Source of the DNA: Bacillota bacterium
Lineage (GTDB): Bacteria; Bacillota; Clostridia; Acetivibrionales; DSM-1351
Reading direction: 5' to 3'
DNA: 64,000 nucleotides
Assembly: GCA_023391425.1 (NCBI GenBank)
Contig: JAEWAX010000037.1
Location: forward strand, 87,305 to 151,304
The first letter of the stretch is position 1. Every line of letters starts with the position of its first letter. Under the pieces are notes generated by a model. It did not search any database, was not told where the DNA came from, and was given only the letters and a program-made list of their open reading frames with translations. This document shows, piece after piece, positions 51,791 to 60,739 of this stretch. The position numbers and the translations under genes were made by a program.

Positions 51791-53956
51791 TTATTTCAAT
51801 ACGATTTTTCCATCTGGTGATACTTCAGCTTCCTTACCATCAAGATAATACTTGTATTTATCATCTCCAAAGCATTCAACCTTATCAAATTTAGGTTCTA
51901 CAAACCACTTTCCATTCTTTTTTAATATCCCGTATAATGTTTTTCCGTTCTGGTTTACACTAACTGTTGCATAGCCGTTATAAAACGGATATCCATACGT
52001 TAAATTTAATTCTTCACCAAATATTGTCTTTCCTTTGTGATCTATATATCTTCCCCCTGAATCATCATAAACAAATGCTAAGCCTTCCCTGTAGCTAGAT
52101 GCTAGTTTATATACCTCACTTATCCTTTTACCGTTTTTATCTATGAAATAGCTCTGTAGACTTGTTTTTATTACTAGGCCTACTCCATCACTAAACCTGT
52201 TGGCAAACTCATACTCATCATTATTTAAAAACTTATTATTTTTATTAATATATCGCCACTTATTATTAATTCTAACTGTTACAATATTTTCTCCTACAAT
52301 ACACCCAGCTTCAGAAACCGGCTCTATTACAGTCCCATCCATAAATACAATTCCCCACTTATCACCTTGCATGATATGGAAATAGTCGCCATATTGGTCC
52401 TTTCCACCAGAGATATCTACTTCTCTGTATGCACTGTCCCAAACAGGTTTAACAATATATGTAAAATCCTCTCGTACATAGCCTACTTTACCATTCTTTT
52501 CAACTCTTGCAAATCCGTCATCAAATACACCGATTGAATCAAAGTCCCCAACAGCGTTACTACCGCTGCTTTTGATTGGTGTAAAATCAATATTATAAAA
52601 ATACTCTTTGCCATCCTTTTCAACTTTGACTACCGGTGGCTTACTCTTGTCATCCTTATATACATAGGTCTTAGTACCATCTGGATTAGTTTTCTCTTCC
52701 TTTAATTGAGTAAGATAATACTTTGGATATATATAGTCATACACTGGTTCTAAAAGTACCTTCCCATTTCTGCTGATAATTCCTGTTTTCCCGTTGAGAT
52801 ATACCTTTGCATATCCATCCTCAAAGAAGAGATCAATTTTATCGTATTTGGGTTCAACTAAATAAGCATAATCCACTGTATTAATTAAGCCTACTTTACC
52901 ATTGATAACAATACTAAGAATTTTAAATTTTTCGTAATAAGTATACTTATCAAATTGCTCATTTAAAACTGGTTTCCCGTCACATGATATCACTGAAGTC
53001 TTTCCATCGCGAGTAATTAAAATACTATTGTCCGTATAAAACATATCATCATATACATTTTCTAATAACTCTTTTCCTTGTTTGTCAATAAGTCCGTATT
53101 TACCATTAAGCTTTGTCCTACATAAAATATTTCCAAGGTTCAATTCATCTATTTCGTCATACTTGGGCTCTATGATCATCCCATTACTATAGTAAAAACC
53201 CTTTCTTTCTACCCCATCAATTAATTTTCTGGTAATTAAACCATTATCAGTTACAATAACAGAGGTATACTCAGGTTCGATGATTACATTTCTTTTTATG
53301 TCAAAAAAGCCGTATAGTGCTTTATTTTCAGTGCAAATATAGCCTTGTTTTATATCATATTTACTAAGTGATAAGTGTGAGTACTTGGTATCTATAACAA
53401 GATTACCCACAGAATCAAGTACTCCATACAAGTCCTCACCATCTTTTTTTATAAACCCTACAGTATATCCAGAAGCACTCCATATACTTGAATAATCATT
53501 AACTTGAGCAAACTTTGGACTAACAAGATATGTTCCATCCTTTTTTACAAATCCATACTTTCTTGAATCCTTGTCTCCAATACCCACCTTTGCAACGAAA
53601 GTATCAGTGTCTGGTATCTTATGAAAATCCCCAACCTCATCAAATGTTGGCTGAATTAAGTATGAACCGTCATCTTTTATAAAACCATATTTTATTGTCT
53701 TGTCAGGACCTTGAATGCCGACAGCAGCTGCACCCTCTGAAAAACTTCTTGCATCTGCGAATATTGTTTCGATTTTTAGAGAACCCTTTTTATCAATATA
53801 GCCATATTTCCATTCACCATTCCACACACCTGCTACAGCTTTACCCTCTGAATACTCACCTATAAAGTCAAATTTTCCTGTGCCATTCGCATTAGTAACT
53901 ACAGTTAATAACACAAAAAACACGCTCGTTATCAAAAATAATCTTAATTTTTTCAT
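51791..53956 (-). CDS. Large exported WG-repeat protein
   Basis: This is a 721-residue exported protein made almost wholly of WG repeats of about 45-50 residues. The first is KYGYIDKKGSLKIETIFADA; later copies carry KYGLIDKQGKELLENVYDDM and GKVGYVREDFTYIVKPVWDS. The signal peptide is MKKLRLFLITSVFFVLLTVV. ATG 53956 follows GGAGGG by four bases; the ORF extends seven codons further. No enzymatic domain or anchor motif is visible, so it is probably a binding scaffold. Its partner downstream adds a transglutaminase-like domain. It is the first gene of this operon. Confidence 0.85.
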   Translation of the reverse strand: MKKLRLFLITSVFFVLLTVVTNANGTGKFDFIGEYSEGKAVAGVWNGEWKYGYIDKKGSLKIETIFADARSFSEGAAAVGIQGPDKTIKYGFIKDDGSYLIQPTFDEVGDFHKIPDTDTFVAKVGIGDKDSRKYGFVKKDGTYLVSPKFAQVNDYSSIWSASGYTVGFIKKDGEDLYGVLDSVGNLVIDTKYSHLSLSKYDIKQGYICTENKALYGFFDIKRNVIIEPEYTSVIVTDNGLITRKLIDGVERKGFYYSNGMIIEPKYDEIDELNLGNILCRTKLNGKYGLIDKQGKELLENVYDDMFYTDNSILITRDGKTSVISCDGKPVLNEQFDKYTYYEKFKILSIVINGKVGLINTVDYAYLVEPKYDKIDLFFEDGYAKVYLNGKTGIISRNGKVLLEPVYDYIYPKYYLTQLKEEKTNPDGTKTYVYKDDKSKPPVVKVEKDGKEYFYNIDFTPIKSSGSNAVGDFDSIGVFDDGFARVEKNGKVGYVREDFTYIVKPVWDSAYREVDISGGKDQYGDYFHIMQGDKWGIVFMDGTVIEPVSEAGCIVGENIVTVRINNKWRYINKNNKFLNNDEYEFANRFSDGVGLVIKTSLQSYFIDKNGKRISEVYKLASSYREGLAFVYDDSGGRYIDHKGKTIFGEELNLTYGYPFYNGYATVSVNQNGKTLYGILKKNGKWFVEPKFDKVECFGDDKYKYYLDGKEAEVSPDGKIVLK

Positions 53957-54414
53957 TTCTCCCTCCAATTTATGCAAAAATTCACCATTTTAATACAACA
54001 TTTAGCATTTAATCTATACTTTGACTTATATTATATATTTAATTGTATAAAAATTAAAGATTATTATTAATGTACCATTTCAATGAATTATATTTGAAGA
54101 GTATTTCGGTTTGACAATAACATTTCAATTATTTGAAAAAATATATGTATAAAAAAATAGCTATGTATCAATTCCTATGTACATGCTAAATTAGCTAGTC
54201 CATAATTGATATAGCCATTAATTTTTTATCAATATTTCTATCAGTTATCCAAAGCCGTATCTATCGTGACTTTTTATAAGTATTACTCATTTATCGAGAC
54301 AATATATCTTTTGGCTTTGCTAGATAACTGATTTTTTATTTTTATCGTGAATTAAGTTTTATAATTTTAGTTTGCAACATAAGCTTTGTATACAGGTTCT
54401 AGTTAAAAAATTTT
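53957..54414. other. 458-bp intergenic region after murG with a distant inverted repeat
   Basis: This AT-rich gap lies between murG and the WG-repeat operon. CAGTTATC and AAAGCC (54242-54256) are complementary to GGCTTT and GATAACTG (54313-54330), with about 56 bases between them. On the plus strand the second arm is followed by ATTTTTTATTTTT, like a terminator, though no plus gene precedes it. The WG operon promoter should lie near 53980-54130; no clear consensus was found. No riboswitch consensus matched. Confidence 0.4.
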
Positions 54415-55515
54415 TTATATTTTAGCTATTTCTTTAACCAAAGAGTATATTTTATCTACAGTGTCAGTCATACGATTTTTCGTAGCATTTTTTGCCATCT
54501 TACTTAGAGTATCCTTGTTTGAAATCAAACCACAAATTTGCTTGTATAGGATATCAGCATTTAATTCATTTTCCAATATTACCACCGCCCCACCATCTTT
54601 CTCAAGTGAGCGAGCATTGTGCTCCTGATGGTTGGCTGTTACATATGGTGAAGGGATGAGTATTGATGGAATTCCCATAGTCTGAAGCTCGCTAATTGTA
54701 ATAGCCCCAGCTCGGCAAATCATTAAATCACTAGCAACATATACCTTGTCGACATCGTAGATATAAGGTACTACCTTAACCATTTTTTTATACTTATCAT
54801 CTACTCTTATGCTAGCATTTATTACTTCGAACTGCGCTTCGCCTGTTGAAAATATCAAATTGAATTCGCCCTTGAAGTAATTATTTAGCATTTCTGCAAC
54901 TGTTTCATTTATCTTTCTTGCACCCCTACTGCCACCCATTACAACTATTAAGGGTTTATCTGAAACAATGTCTAGCTGTTTTATAACATCAAGTCTATTT
55001 GCGGTTAATAGCTCTTGTCTAACAGGATTACCTGTGTGCACAAGTTTTTCAGGATATTTAAAGTATTTTTCAGATTCTTTGAAACTAATAGCTACGTAAT
55101 TGACATACTTAGCAAGCAACCTATTAGTAACACCTGGATAAGCATTTGACTCATGAATCAACGTAGGTATTCCTTTTTTTGCTGCGACATATAAAACAGG
55201 CCCACAAACATAGCCACCTGTACCTATTACAACGTCTGGTTTAATCCTTTTAATAAGCTTTGACGCTTCAAAAAAACTCTGAATAAGCTCTTTTACAGCT
55301 AAAACGGTATCAAAGGAAAGTTTTCTTTTAAAACCTCTGACTGTAATAGTCTCAAGTTTAAAACCCTCTCTTGGAACAAGCTTTGTTTCAAGTCCTTTTT
55401 TCGTACCCACAAAAGTAATCTCAGTTAGTGGTTCTTTCTTTTTTATATACTTTGCAATTGCCAGTCCTGGATTTATATGACCTCCAGTCCCTCCTCCTGC
55501 TATTAAAACCTTCAA
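54415..55515 (-). CDS. murG: UDP-GlcNAc:lipid I GlcNAc transferase
   Basis: This 366-residue peripheral membrane enzyme adds GlcNAc to lipid I to make lipid II. The glycine-rich loops GGGTGGHINPGLAIA and VIGTGGYVCGPV, VMGGSRGARKINE and the sugar-nucleotide site CRAGAITISELQTMGIPSIL are all present. The start is TTG 55515 behind GAGGTGAG. It follows the spoVE/ftsW gene by ten bases and is the last gene of the division and cell-wall cluster here. Length and motifs are normal. Confidence 0.96.
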   Translation of the reverse strand: MKVLIAGGGTGGHINPGLAIAKYIKKKEPLTEITFVGTKKGLETKLVPREGFKLETITVRGFKRKLSFDTVLAVKELIQSFFEASKLIKRIKPDVVIGTGGYVCGPVLYVAAKKGIPTLIHESNAYPGVTNRLLAKYVNYVAISFKESEKYFKYPEKLVHTGNPVRQELLTANRLDVIKQLDIVSDKPLIVVMGGSRGARKINETVAEMLNNYFKGEFNLIFSTGEAQFEVINASIRVDDKYKKMVKVVPYIYDVDKVYVASDLMICRAGAITISELQTMGIPSILIPSPYVTANHQEHNARSLEKDGGAVVILENELNADILYKQICGLISNKDTLSKMAKNATKNRMTDTVDKIYSLVKEIAKI

Positions 55516-55525
55516 TTATCTCACC

Positions 55526-56638
55526 TCAAAATCGTTCGTAATTTGAAAATCTAGAAATATTAAGTAATATACCCACACCAAACATTAAAAACATCAACGA
55601 TGTACCTCCATAACTAAAGAATGGAAGCGAAATACCCGTTGAAGGCATGGAATTTGTTACAACTGCTACATTAAATAGGAACTGTACTCCAATTAAAGAT
55701 GTAATTCCTGTTGCCATTAAACTACCAAAAATATCAGGTGCATTCATAGCAACCTTGATTCCTCTCCAGATAAATACCAAAAATAACAGCATTACAAACA
55801 CAGAACCTACATATCCCAACTCTTCAGCCAATATTGCAAATATATAGTCATTATATGGTTCAGGTATATATAAATACTTCTGCATGCTTTTGCCAAGTCC
55901 TCTGCCAAATAATCCACCAGACCCAATAGCCAGAAGTGATTGAACTGTTTGCCAGCCCTCATCCATTTTATATTTAAATGGATCTATCCAAGCCTTTAAT
56001 CTGTCAAACCTATAAGGTTCAAACACTATTAACCCAATTACTCCAATTACTCCAGGCACTGCCATTGTTACAAAATGAGATATTTTAGCCCCTGCACAAA
56101 ACAATATAATACATGAAGTAATTACGATTATCAGGGCTCCGCTCAGGTGAGGTTCAATTACTACTAATCCTGCTACAAGTCCCATCAAAAGTAAATATGG
56201 AAATAGCCCTTTTGTAAACGACTGCAAAACCTCTTTTCGCTTAGATAAGCTAAAAGAAAGAAACATTATAAGTGCAAGTTTGGCTAATTCAGAGGGCTGA
56301 ATGGTTTTATTTCCAAATCCTAACCATCTCTGTGCTCCATTCTGTACACGACCAACCCCAGGAATAAGCACAAGAATTAATAATCCAATACATACCATAA
56401 GTATAAGTGGAGACAATTTTCCCCACTTCCTATAATCAAAATTCATTGTAACTATCAATACTATAATACTCAAAGCCATATATAGCAGCTGTGGTCTTAA
56501 AAGATAAAATGAATTACCCACTGTCGTTGCTGAAAAATAATAGCTAGAGCTAAATACCATAATAGTTCCTAATGAAAGCAATATTATTACTGATGCAAAT
56601 ATCCAAAAATCGAAAGGCTTTTTGTTTTTGTTTTTCAT
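55526..56638 (-). CDS. FtsW/SpoVE-type peptidoglycan polymerase
   Basis: This is a 370-residue SEDS-family membrane protein with about ten helices. Family signatures include RWLGFGNKTIQPSELAKLA, the cytoplasmic turn QTVQSLLAIGSGGLFGRGLG, and PEPYNDYIFAILAEELGY, ending in LPFFSYGGTSLM. SEDS proteins polymerise glycan strands with a cognate class B PBP, here most likely the SpoVD-type protein of the same cluster. The position between mraY and murG is that of spoVE/ftsW in Bacillus and Clostridium. Whether it serves division, sporulation or both cannot be told, because no second copy is visible. ATG 56638 has GGAGG ahead. Confidence 0.93.
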   Translation of the reverse strand: MKNKNKKPFDFWIFASVIILLSLGTIMVFSSSYYFSATTVGNSFYLLRPQLLYMALSIIVLIVTMNFDYRKWGKLSPLILMVCIGLLILVLIPGVGRVQNGAQRWLGFGNKTIQPSELAKLALIMFLSFSLSKRKEVLQSFTKGLFPYLLLMGLVAGLVVIEPHLSGALIIVITSCIILFCAGAKISHFVTMAVPGVIGVIGLIVFEPYRFDRLKAWIDPFKYKMDEGWQTVQSLLAIGSGGLFGRGLGKSMQKYLYIPEPYNDYIFAILAEELGYVGSVFVMLLFLVFIWRGIKVAMNAPDIFGSLMATGITSLIGVQFLFNVAVVTNSMPSTGISLPFFSYGGTSLMFLMFGVGILLNISRFSNYERF

Positions 56639-56740
56639 TAAGTTCCTCCAGCACCATTGGCATATTACATATTTTGATTATATGAAAATAGCTTACTATC
56701 TATTCCCATTTAAGGATGACTCTTTCAGATGTGTCTATAC

Positions 56741-57724
56741 TCAAAAATTACCTACTCCTATAATCATCAAGGATACTATAGCAAGAATAACGGTAATAAT
56801 TATAAAAACCGTTACTACCTTTGTTTCCTTCCAACCCATTAATTCAAAATGGTGATGGATTGGGGCCATCTTAAATATCCTTTTCCCGGTCAACTTAAAT
56901 GACCCTACCTGCAAAATTACAGAAATAGCTTCAATTAAATATATTCCACCAACAATAAATAGAATAAGTGGCATACGCATCATAATTACAATAGCTGTTA
57001 CTGCACCTCCTAAAGCAAGGCTACCAGTATCCCCCATAAATATCTTTGCAGGATGAATATTGAAGGCTAAAAAGCCAAGGCAGCCGCCAGCTATTGCCGC
57101 CGAAAACACCTTAATATATCCCCATTCAGCGTTTGTCAGTGATACTATTGTAAAAAATATTGCAACTACTAGTGTTACTCCAGCACACAGTCCGTCCAAT
57201 CCATCTGTAAGATTTACTGAATTAGAAAAGAAATACATAAACACCACTATAAATAGGAAATATAGCCATGGCTGAATAACAAAGTTCGTAAAAGGTATTA
57301 CAATTGAACTTCCTGCTTCTGTATATCTAATGACATAAAAAGCGAAGGCAACACATACAACCAATTGCATGAACGTCTTTTGTCCAGCATAAAGTCCATC
57401 TTTTCTCTTTTTAACAACCTTTATAAAGTCATCTACAAAACCAACTGTAGCAAAACCTAAGGTTACAAGTAAAATAGGTATTATGTCAGGATATTTTTGA
57501 GAATAATACATCGCCACAAATGTTATAGGTATTATAAATATCAGACCACCAATTGTAGGTGTACCCATTTTCTTTAAATGAGATTGTGGACCGTCATCCC
57601 TTACTGTCTGTCCAAACTTCAACCTTCGCAAGAAGGGTATACAAATTGGTCCTGCAATAAGCGCCAGTACAAATGCTGCTGCAAAGGCTATTATATGTTC
57701 AGATGTTAAAGAAAAAGTAAGCAA
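56741..57724 (-). CDS. mraY: Phospho-MurNAc-pentapeptide translocase
   Basis: This 327-residue integral membrane enzyme joins phospho-MurNAc-pentapeptide to undecaprenyl phosphate to form lipid I. Conserved aspartates are visible in VGFVDDFIKVVKKR and NLTDGLDGL, and the acidic/His loop in FMGDTGSLALGG and APIHHHFELMGW. About ten helices are predicted. The start is TTG 57724 behind GGGGGAAG. The gap of 102 bases to spoVE/ftsW, where murD usually lies, holds no remnant of a ligase gene. The assignment is certain. Confidence 0.97.
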   Translation of the reverse strand: MLTFSLTSEHIIAFAAAFVLALIAGPICIPFLRRLKFGQTVRDDGPQSHLKKMGTPTIGGLIFIIPITFVAMYYSQKYPDIIPILLVTLGFATVGFVDDFIKVVKKRKDGLYAGQKTFMQLVVCVAFAFYVIRYTEAGSSIVIPFTNFVIQPWLYFLFIVVFMYFFSNSVNLTDGLDGLCAGVTLVVAIFFTIVSLTNAEWGYIKVFSAAIAGGCLGFLAFNIHPAKIFMGDTGSLALGGAVTAIVIMMRMPLILFIVGGIYLIEAISVILQVGSFKLTGKRIFKMAPIHHHFELMGWKETKVVTVFIIITVILAIVSLMIIGVGNF

Positions 57725-57757
57725 TACAACTTCCCCCTGTTTATTATTATGGAACTT

Positions 57758-59143
57758 CTACACGACATTGGACTTGATAATTCCATCTGCAATCTGTTCC
57801 ATTTTCATTCCTCTTGACCCTTTTATTAGAATAAAATCACCTTGACTAATAACGCTCAAGATATATTTTAGTGCCTCATTGTTGTTATCAAAATGTTGTA
57901 ATTTTATTGTTTGATTGCCCGAATCAGCTACAGCTTGCGTTATGTTTTTAGAATCCTTACCTACAGTTATCAGATAATCAATTTTTTTATCCTTAATAAA
58001 GCTACCTACGCTATAATGCAATTCTTCTGACATAGTTCCCATTTCAAGCATATCACCTAAAACTGCTATGCCACGTGTTTTTGAGCAAAGCTCTTCTAAT
58101 ACATTTATCGCAGCCTGCATAGATTGTGGACTAGCATTATAGGCATCGTTTATGATTTTCATACCGTTATATGTAATTATATTCTGTCTCATGTTTCCTG
58201 GACTATATTCTGCTATCCCATCAACAATAACATTCATTGGTATGTTCATTTCGATTCCAACAGCAATTGCTGCAAGTGCATTATAAACATTATGAATTCC
58301 TGGCACAGGAATAGCCACTTTGTAGGTTTTGCTTCCTAACTTAATATTAAATTGCGTTCCAGCCTCTCCTAAGGACTCATAATCCTGAGCGTTATAGTCT
58401 ATCCCTGAATTCAACCCGTAGTAAACTGTCTTAAGATTCAATTTTCCTTTTAATTCTCGAAGTAAAGGGTCATCGCCATTTAGAACAACTAATCCCCCAG
58501 GCTTTAGCCCTTCAAGAATCTCCAACTTAGCCTTTAATATTCCTTGCTGAGAGCCTAATTTTTCAATGTGAGATACCCCAATATTAGTTATAACAGCAAT
58601 TTGAGGTTGAGCAATGTTAGTTAGTCTACTAATTTCACCAAAACCACTCATCCCCATTTCAATAACCGCTACCTCATGTGAATCATTTAGATTTAACAGT
58701 GTTAAGGGTAGTCCAATCTCATTATTAAAATTACCCTGTGTTTTGAGAACCTCGTATTGTTTGGCAAGCACACAGGAAATCATGTCCTTTGTACTTGTCT
58801 TTCCTACGCTTCCAGTTATCCCTATGACAGGTATATTATATTTATTTCTATGCCAGGTAGCAAGGTCTCTCAAAGCCTTTCCTGTGTCATCAACTAAAAT
58901 AGCTGTAACATTATCTACCTGTGGTATTGGCTTTTGAGTTAAGCAAACTGCTGCACCTGTATTAAAGCATTGCTCAATATAATCATGTCCATCAAACTTT
59001 TCGCCTACTAATGGAATAAACAGATTATTTTCTGCTACTTTTCTCGAATCTGTTGTAACACCTGTAAATACTTGCTCTGCATTTCCCCATAGCAGTTCTC
59101 CACCCACAGCACCAACCAATTCTGCACAGTTAAAAGAAATCAT
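57758..59143 (-). CDS. murF: UDP-MurNAc-tripeptide--D-Ala-D-Ala ligase
   Basis: This 461-residue cytoplasmic ATP-dependent ligase adds D-Ala-D-Ala to complete the peptidoglycan stem peptide. The N-terminal domain with VTTDSRKVAENNLFIPLVGE is followed by the P-loop GITGSVGKTSTKD, the central-domain NEIGLPLTLLNL and the C-terminal domain with NDAYNASPQSMQAAI and LGDMLEMG. ATG 59143 lies five bases after GGAGG; an ATG at 59155 overlaps this site. It sits between murE and mraY, 33 bases ahead of mraY, and is cotranscribed. Confidence 0.96.
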   Translation of the reverse strand: MISFNCAELVGAVGGELLWGNAEQVFTGVTTDSRKVAENNLFIPLVGEKFDGHDYIEQCFNTGAAVCLTQKPIPQVDNVTAILVDDTGKALRDLATWHRNKYNIPVIGITGSVGKTSTKDMISCVLAKQYEVLKTQGNFNNEIGLPLTLLNLNDSHEVAVIEMGMSGFGEISRLTNIAQPQIAVITNIGVSHIEKLGSQQGILKAKLEILEGLKPGGLVVLNGDDPLLRELKGKLNLKTVYYGLNSGIDYNAQDYESLGEAGTQFNIKLGSKTYKVAIPVPGIHNVYNALAAIAVGIEMNIPMNVIVDGIAEYSPGNMRQNIITYNGMKIINDAYNASPQSMQAAINVLEELCSKTRGIAVLGDMLEMGTMSEELHYSVGSFIKDKKIDYLITVGKDSKNITQAVADSGNQTIKLQHFDNNNEALKYILSVISQGDFILIKGSRGMKMEQIADGIIKSNVV

Positions 59144-59191
59144 TATAGCCTCCATGTTCTAAAAGCTTCCACCTTGAGCCACTCAAACAAT

Positions 59192-60652
59192 TTATCTTCT
59201 TCCTAGCTCCTTAAGCAACTCATCTACTACCTCTCGCTCGTCAAAGTGAATGGTTTTATCCTTAAATTGCTGATAAGTTTCGTGCCCCTTACCTGCCAAA
59301 ATAATTATATCTCCATCCAGCGCATTTTCAAGTGCAAATTTTATTGCCTGCCTTCTATCAGTTATTTTAATATATTTCCCTTTAGTTCTATTTATACCAG
59401 CCACAATATCACTTATAATTTTTTCTGGATCCTCAGTTCTCGGATTGTCAGAGGTTATTATTGAGAAATCAGCAATATTACCTGAAATTTCCCCCATTTG
59501 CGGTCTCTTTCCTGTGTCTCTATCACCGCCACAACCAAATAGACTTACAACCCTGCCATGAGCGAATTCTTTAACAGTAGAGAGCACCTTCTCCAAGCTG
59601 TCAGGAGTATGAGCATAATCTATTAAAACAGAATAATTGCCATCAGTACGAACAGTTTCCATTCTACCTGGTACGTTTACATTCATAAGACCTGACTTCA
59701 CATTTTCTAGTGTTATTCCAGGTATTAGGCAGCATGCCCCAATGGCAGCAAGAGCATTATATATATTAAACTCTCCCTGTAGATTTGTCTCAATATCAGT
59801 ACTTCCCCATGGAGAAGTTAGCCTAAATAATGTGTGTGAGGTCTTCATATCTATCTGTGTAGCCTTAATATCTGCATCCTCGCTCAGTCCATAAGTTAAA
59901 ACTTTACACTGTGCGAGCTCAGCCATTTTCTTTCCAGCCTCATTATCAATATTTATAATGGCTTGCTTACACATTTTGAAAAGCTTTGCTTTTGCATTAA
60001 AATAATCATCCATAGTTGCATGCTCTTTTGGGCCTATGTGATCTCTTGAGAAATTGGTAAATACACCTATGTCAAAATCACACTTTGCTACTCTATGCAA
60101 TTCTAAACCCTGTGATGATACCTCCATTATTGCACTATCAACTTTTTTATCTACCATAGCACTAAATAGACTTTGTAAGTCAAAGGATTCAGGAGTAGTT
60201 CTAGACGTATATAGTATCTCATCTCCGATTAGATTTGCAACTGTACCTATTAATCCTATCTTATGGTTTCCAGCTTCAAGTATTGATTTTACCATATACG
60301 ATGTTGTTGTTTTTCCTTTTGTACCAGTAATCCCTACTAAATTAATTTTACCTGATGGATGACCGAAAAAGGCATCTGAAACATATGCTAATCCATACCT
60401 TGTATCCTCTATTTCTATAGCAGTTACACCCTCTGGTACCTCTACGTGCTTCTGTACCAAGAAAGCTTTTGTCCCATTTTTAATAGCATCGTCTATGTAC
60501 TGATGTCCATCAACAACTGTACCCTCAACACATACAAACAAAGCACCCTGTCTTGTTTTCCTTGAATCATAAGCAATACCATCAATTTCTATATCTAGAT
60601 TTCCTTGCACACTTTTAATATCTAAACCCTTAACCAATTCACCAAGTAGCAA
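59192..60652 (-). CDS. murE: UDP-MurNAc-L-Ala-D-Glu:meso-diaminopimelate ligase
   Basis: This 486-residue cytoplasmic ligase adds the third residue of the stem peptide. The P-loop GITGTKGKTTTS, the N-terminal YDSRKTRQGALFVCVEG and the C-terminal specificity motif DNPR (in TSDNPRTEDPEKI) are visible. DNPR indicates meso-DAP rather than lysine. TTG 60652, eight bases after GGAGG, is preferred as start because the upstream TTG of the ORF at 60667 overlaps this site. It stands between spoVD and murF. Assignment and specificity are well supported. Confidence 0.96.
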   Translation of the reverse strand: MLLGELVKGLDIKSVQGNLDIEIDGIAYDSRKTRQGALFVCVEGTVVDGHQYIDDAIKNGTKAFLVQKHVEVPEGVTAIEIEDTRYGLAYVSDAFFGHPSGKINLVGITGTKGKTTTSYMVKSILEAGNHKIGLIGTVANLIGDEILYTSRTTPESFDLQSLFSAMVDKKVDSAIMEVSSQGLELHRVAKCDFDIGVFTNFSRDHIGPKEHATMDDYFNAKAKLFKMCKQAIINIDNEAGKKMAELAQCKVLTYGLSEDADIKATQIDMKTSHTLFRLTSPWGSTDIETNLQGEFNIYNALAAIGACCLIPGITLENVKSGLMNVNVPGRMETVRTDGNYSVLIDYAHTPDSLEKVLSTVKEFAHGRVVSLFGCGGDRDTGKRPQMGEISGNIADFSIITSDNPRTEDPEKIISDIVAGINRTKGKYIKITDRRQAIKFALENALDGDIIILAGKGHETYQQFKDKTIHFDEREVVDELLKELGRR

Positions 60653-60739
60653 AAAAAACACCTCCAATTTTTATTTCAAAATAACAACCTCTTAATAATT
60701 ATTACCTTATCTAGCCAATATATTTCATCATAGCTGCTG

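Noticed and set aside
53957..54414. Cyclic-di-GMP riboswitch ahead of the WG-repeat operon
   Set aside because: Short words such as AAAGCC recall it, but the conserved tetraloop and receptor are not present.
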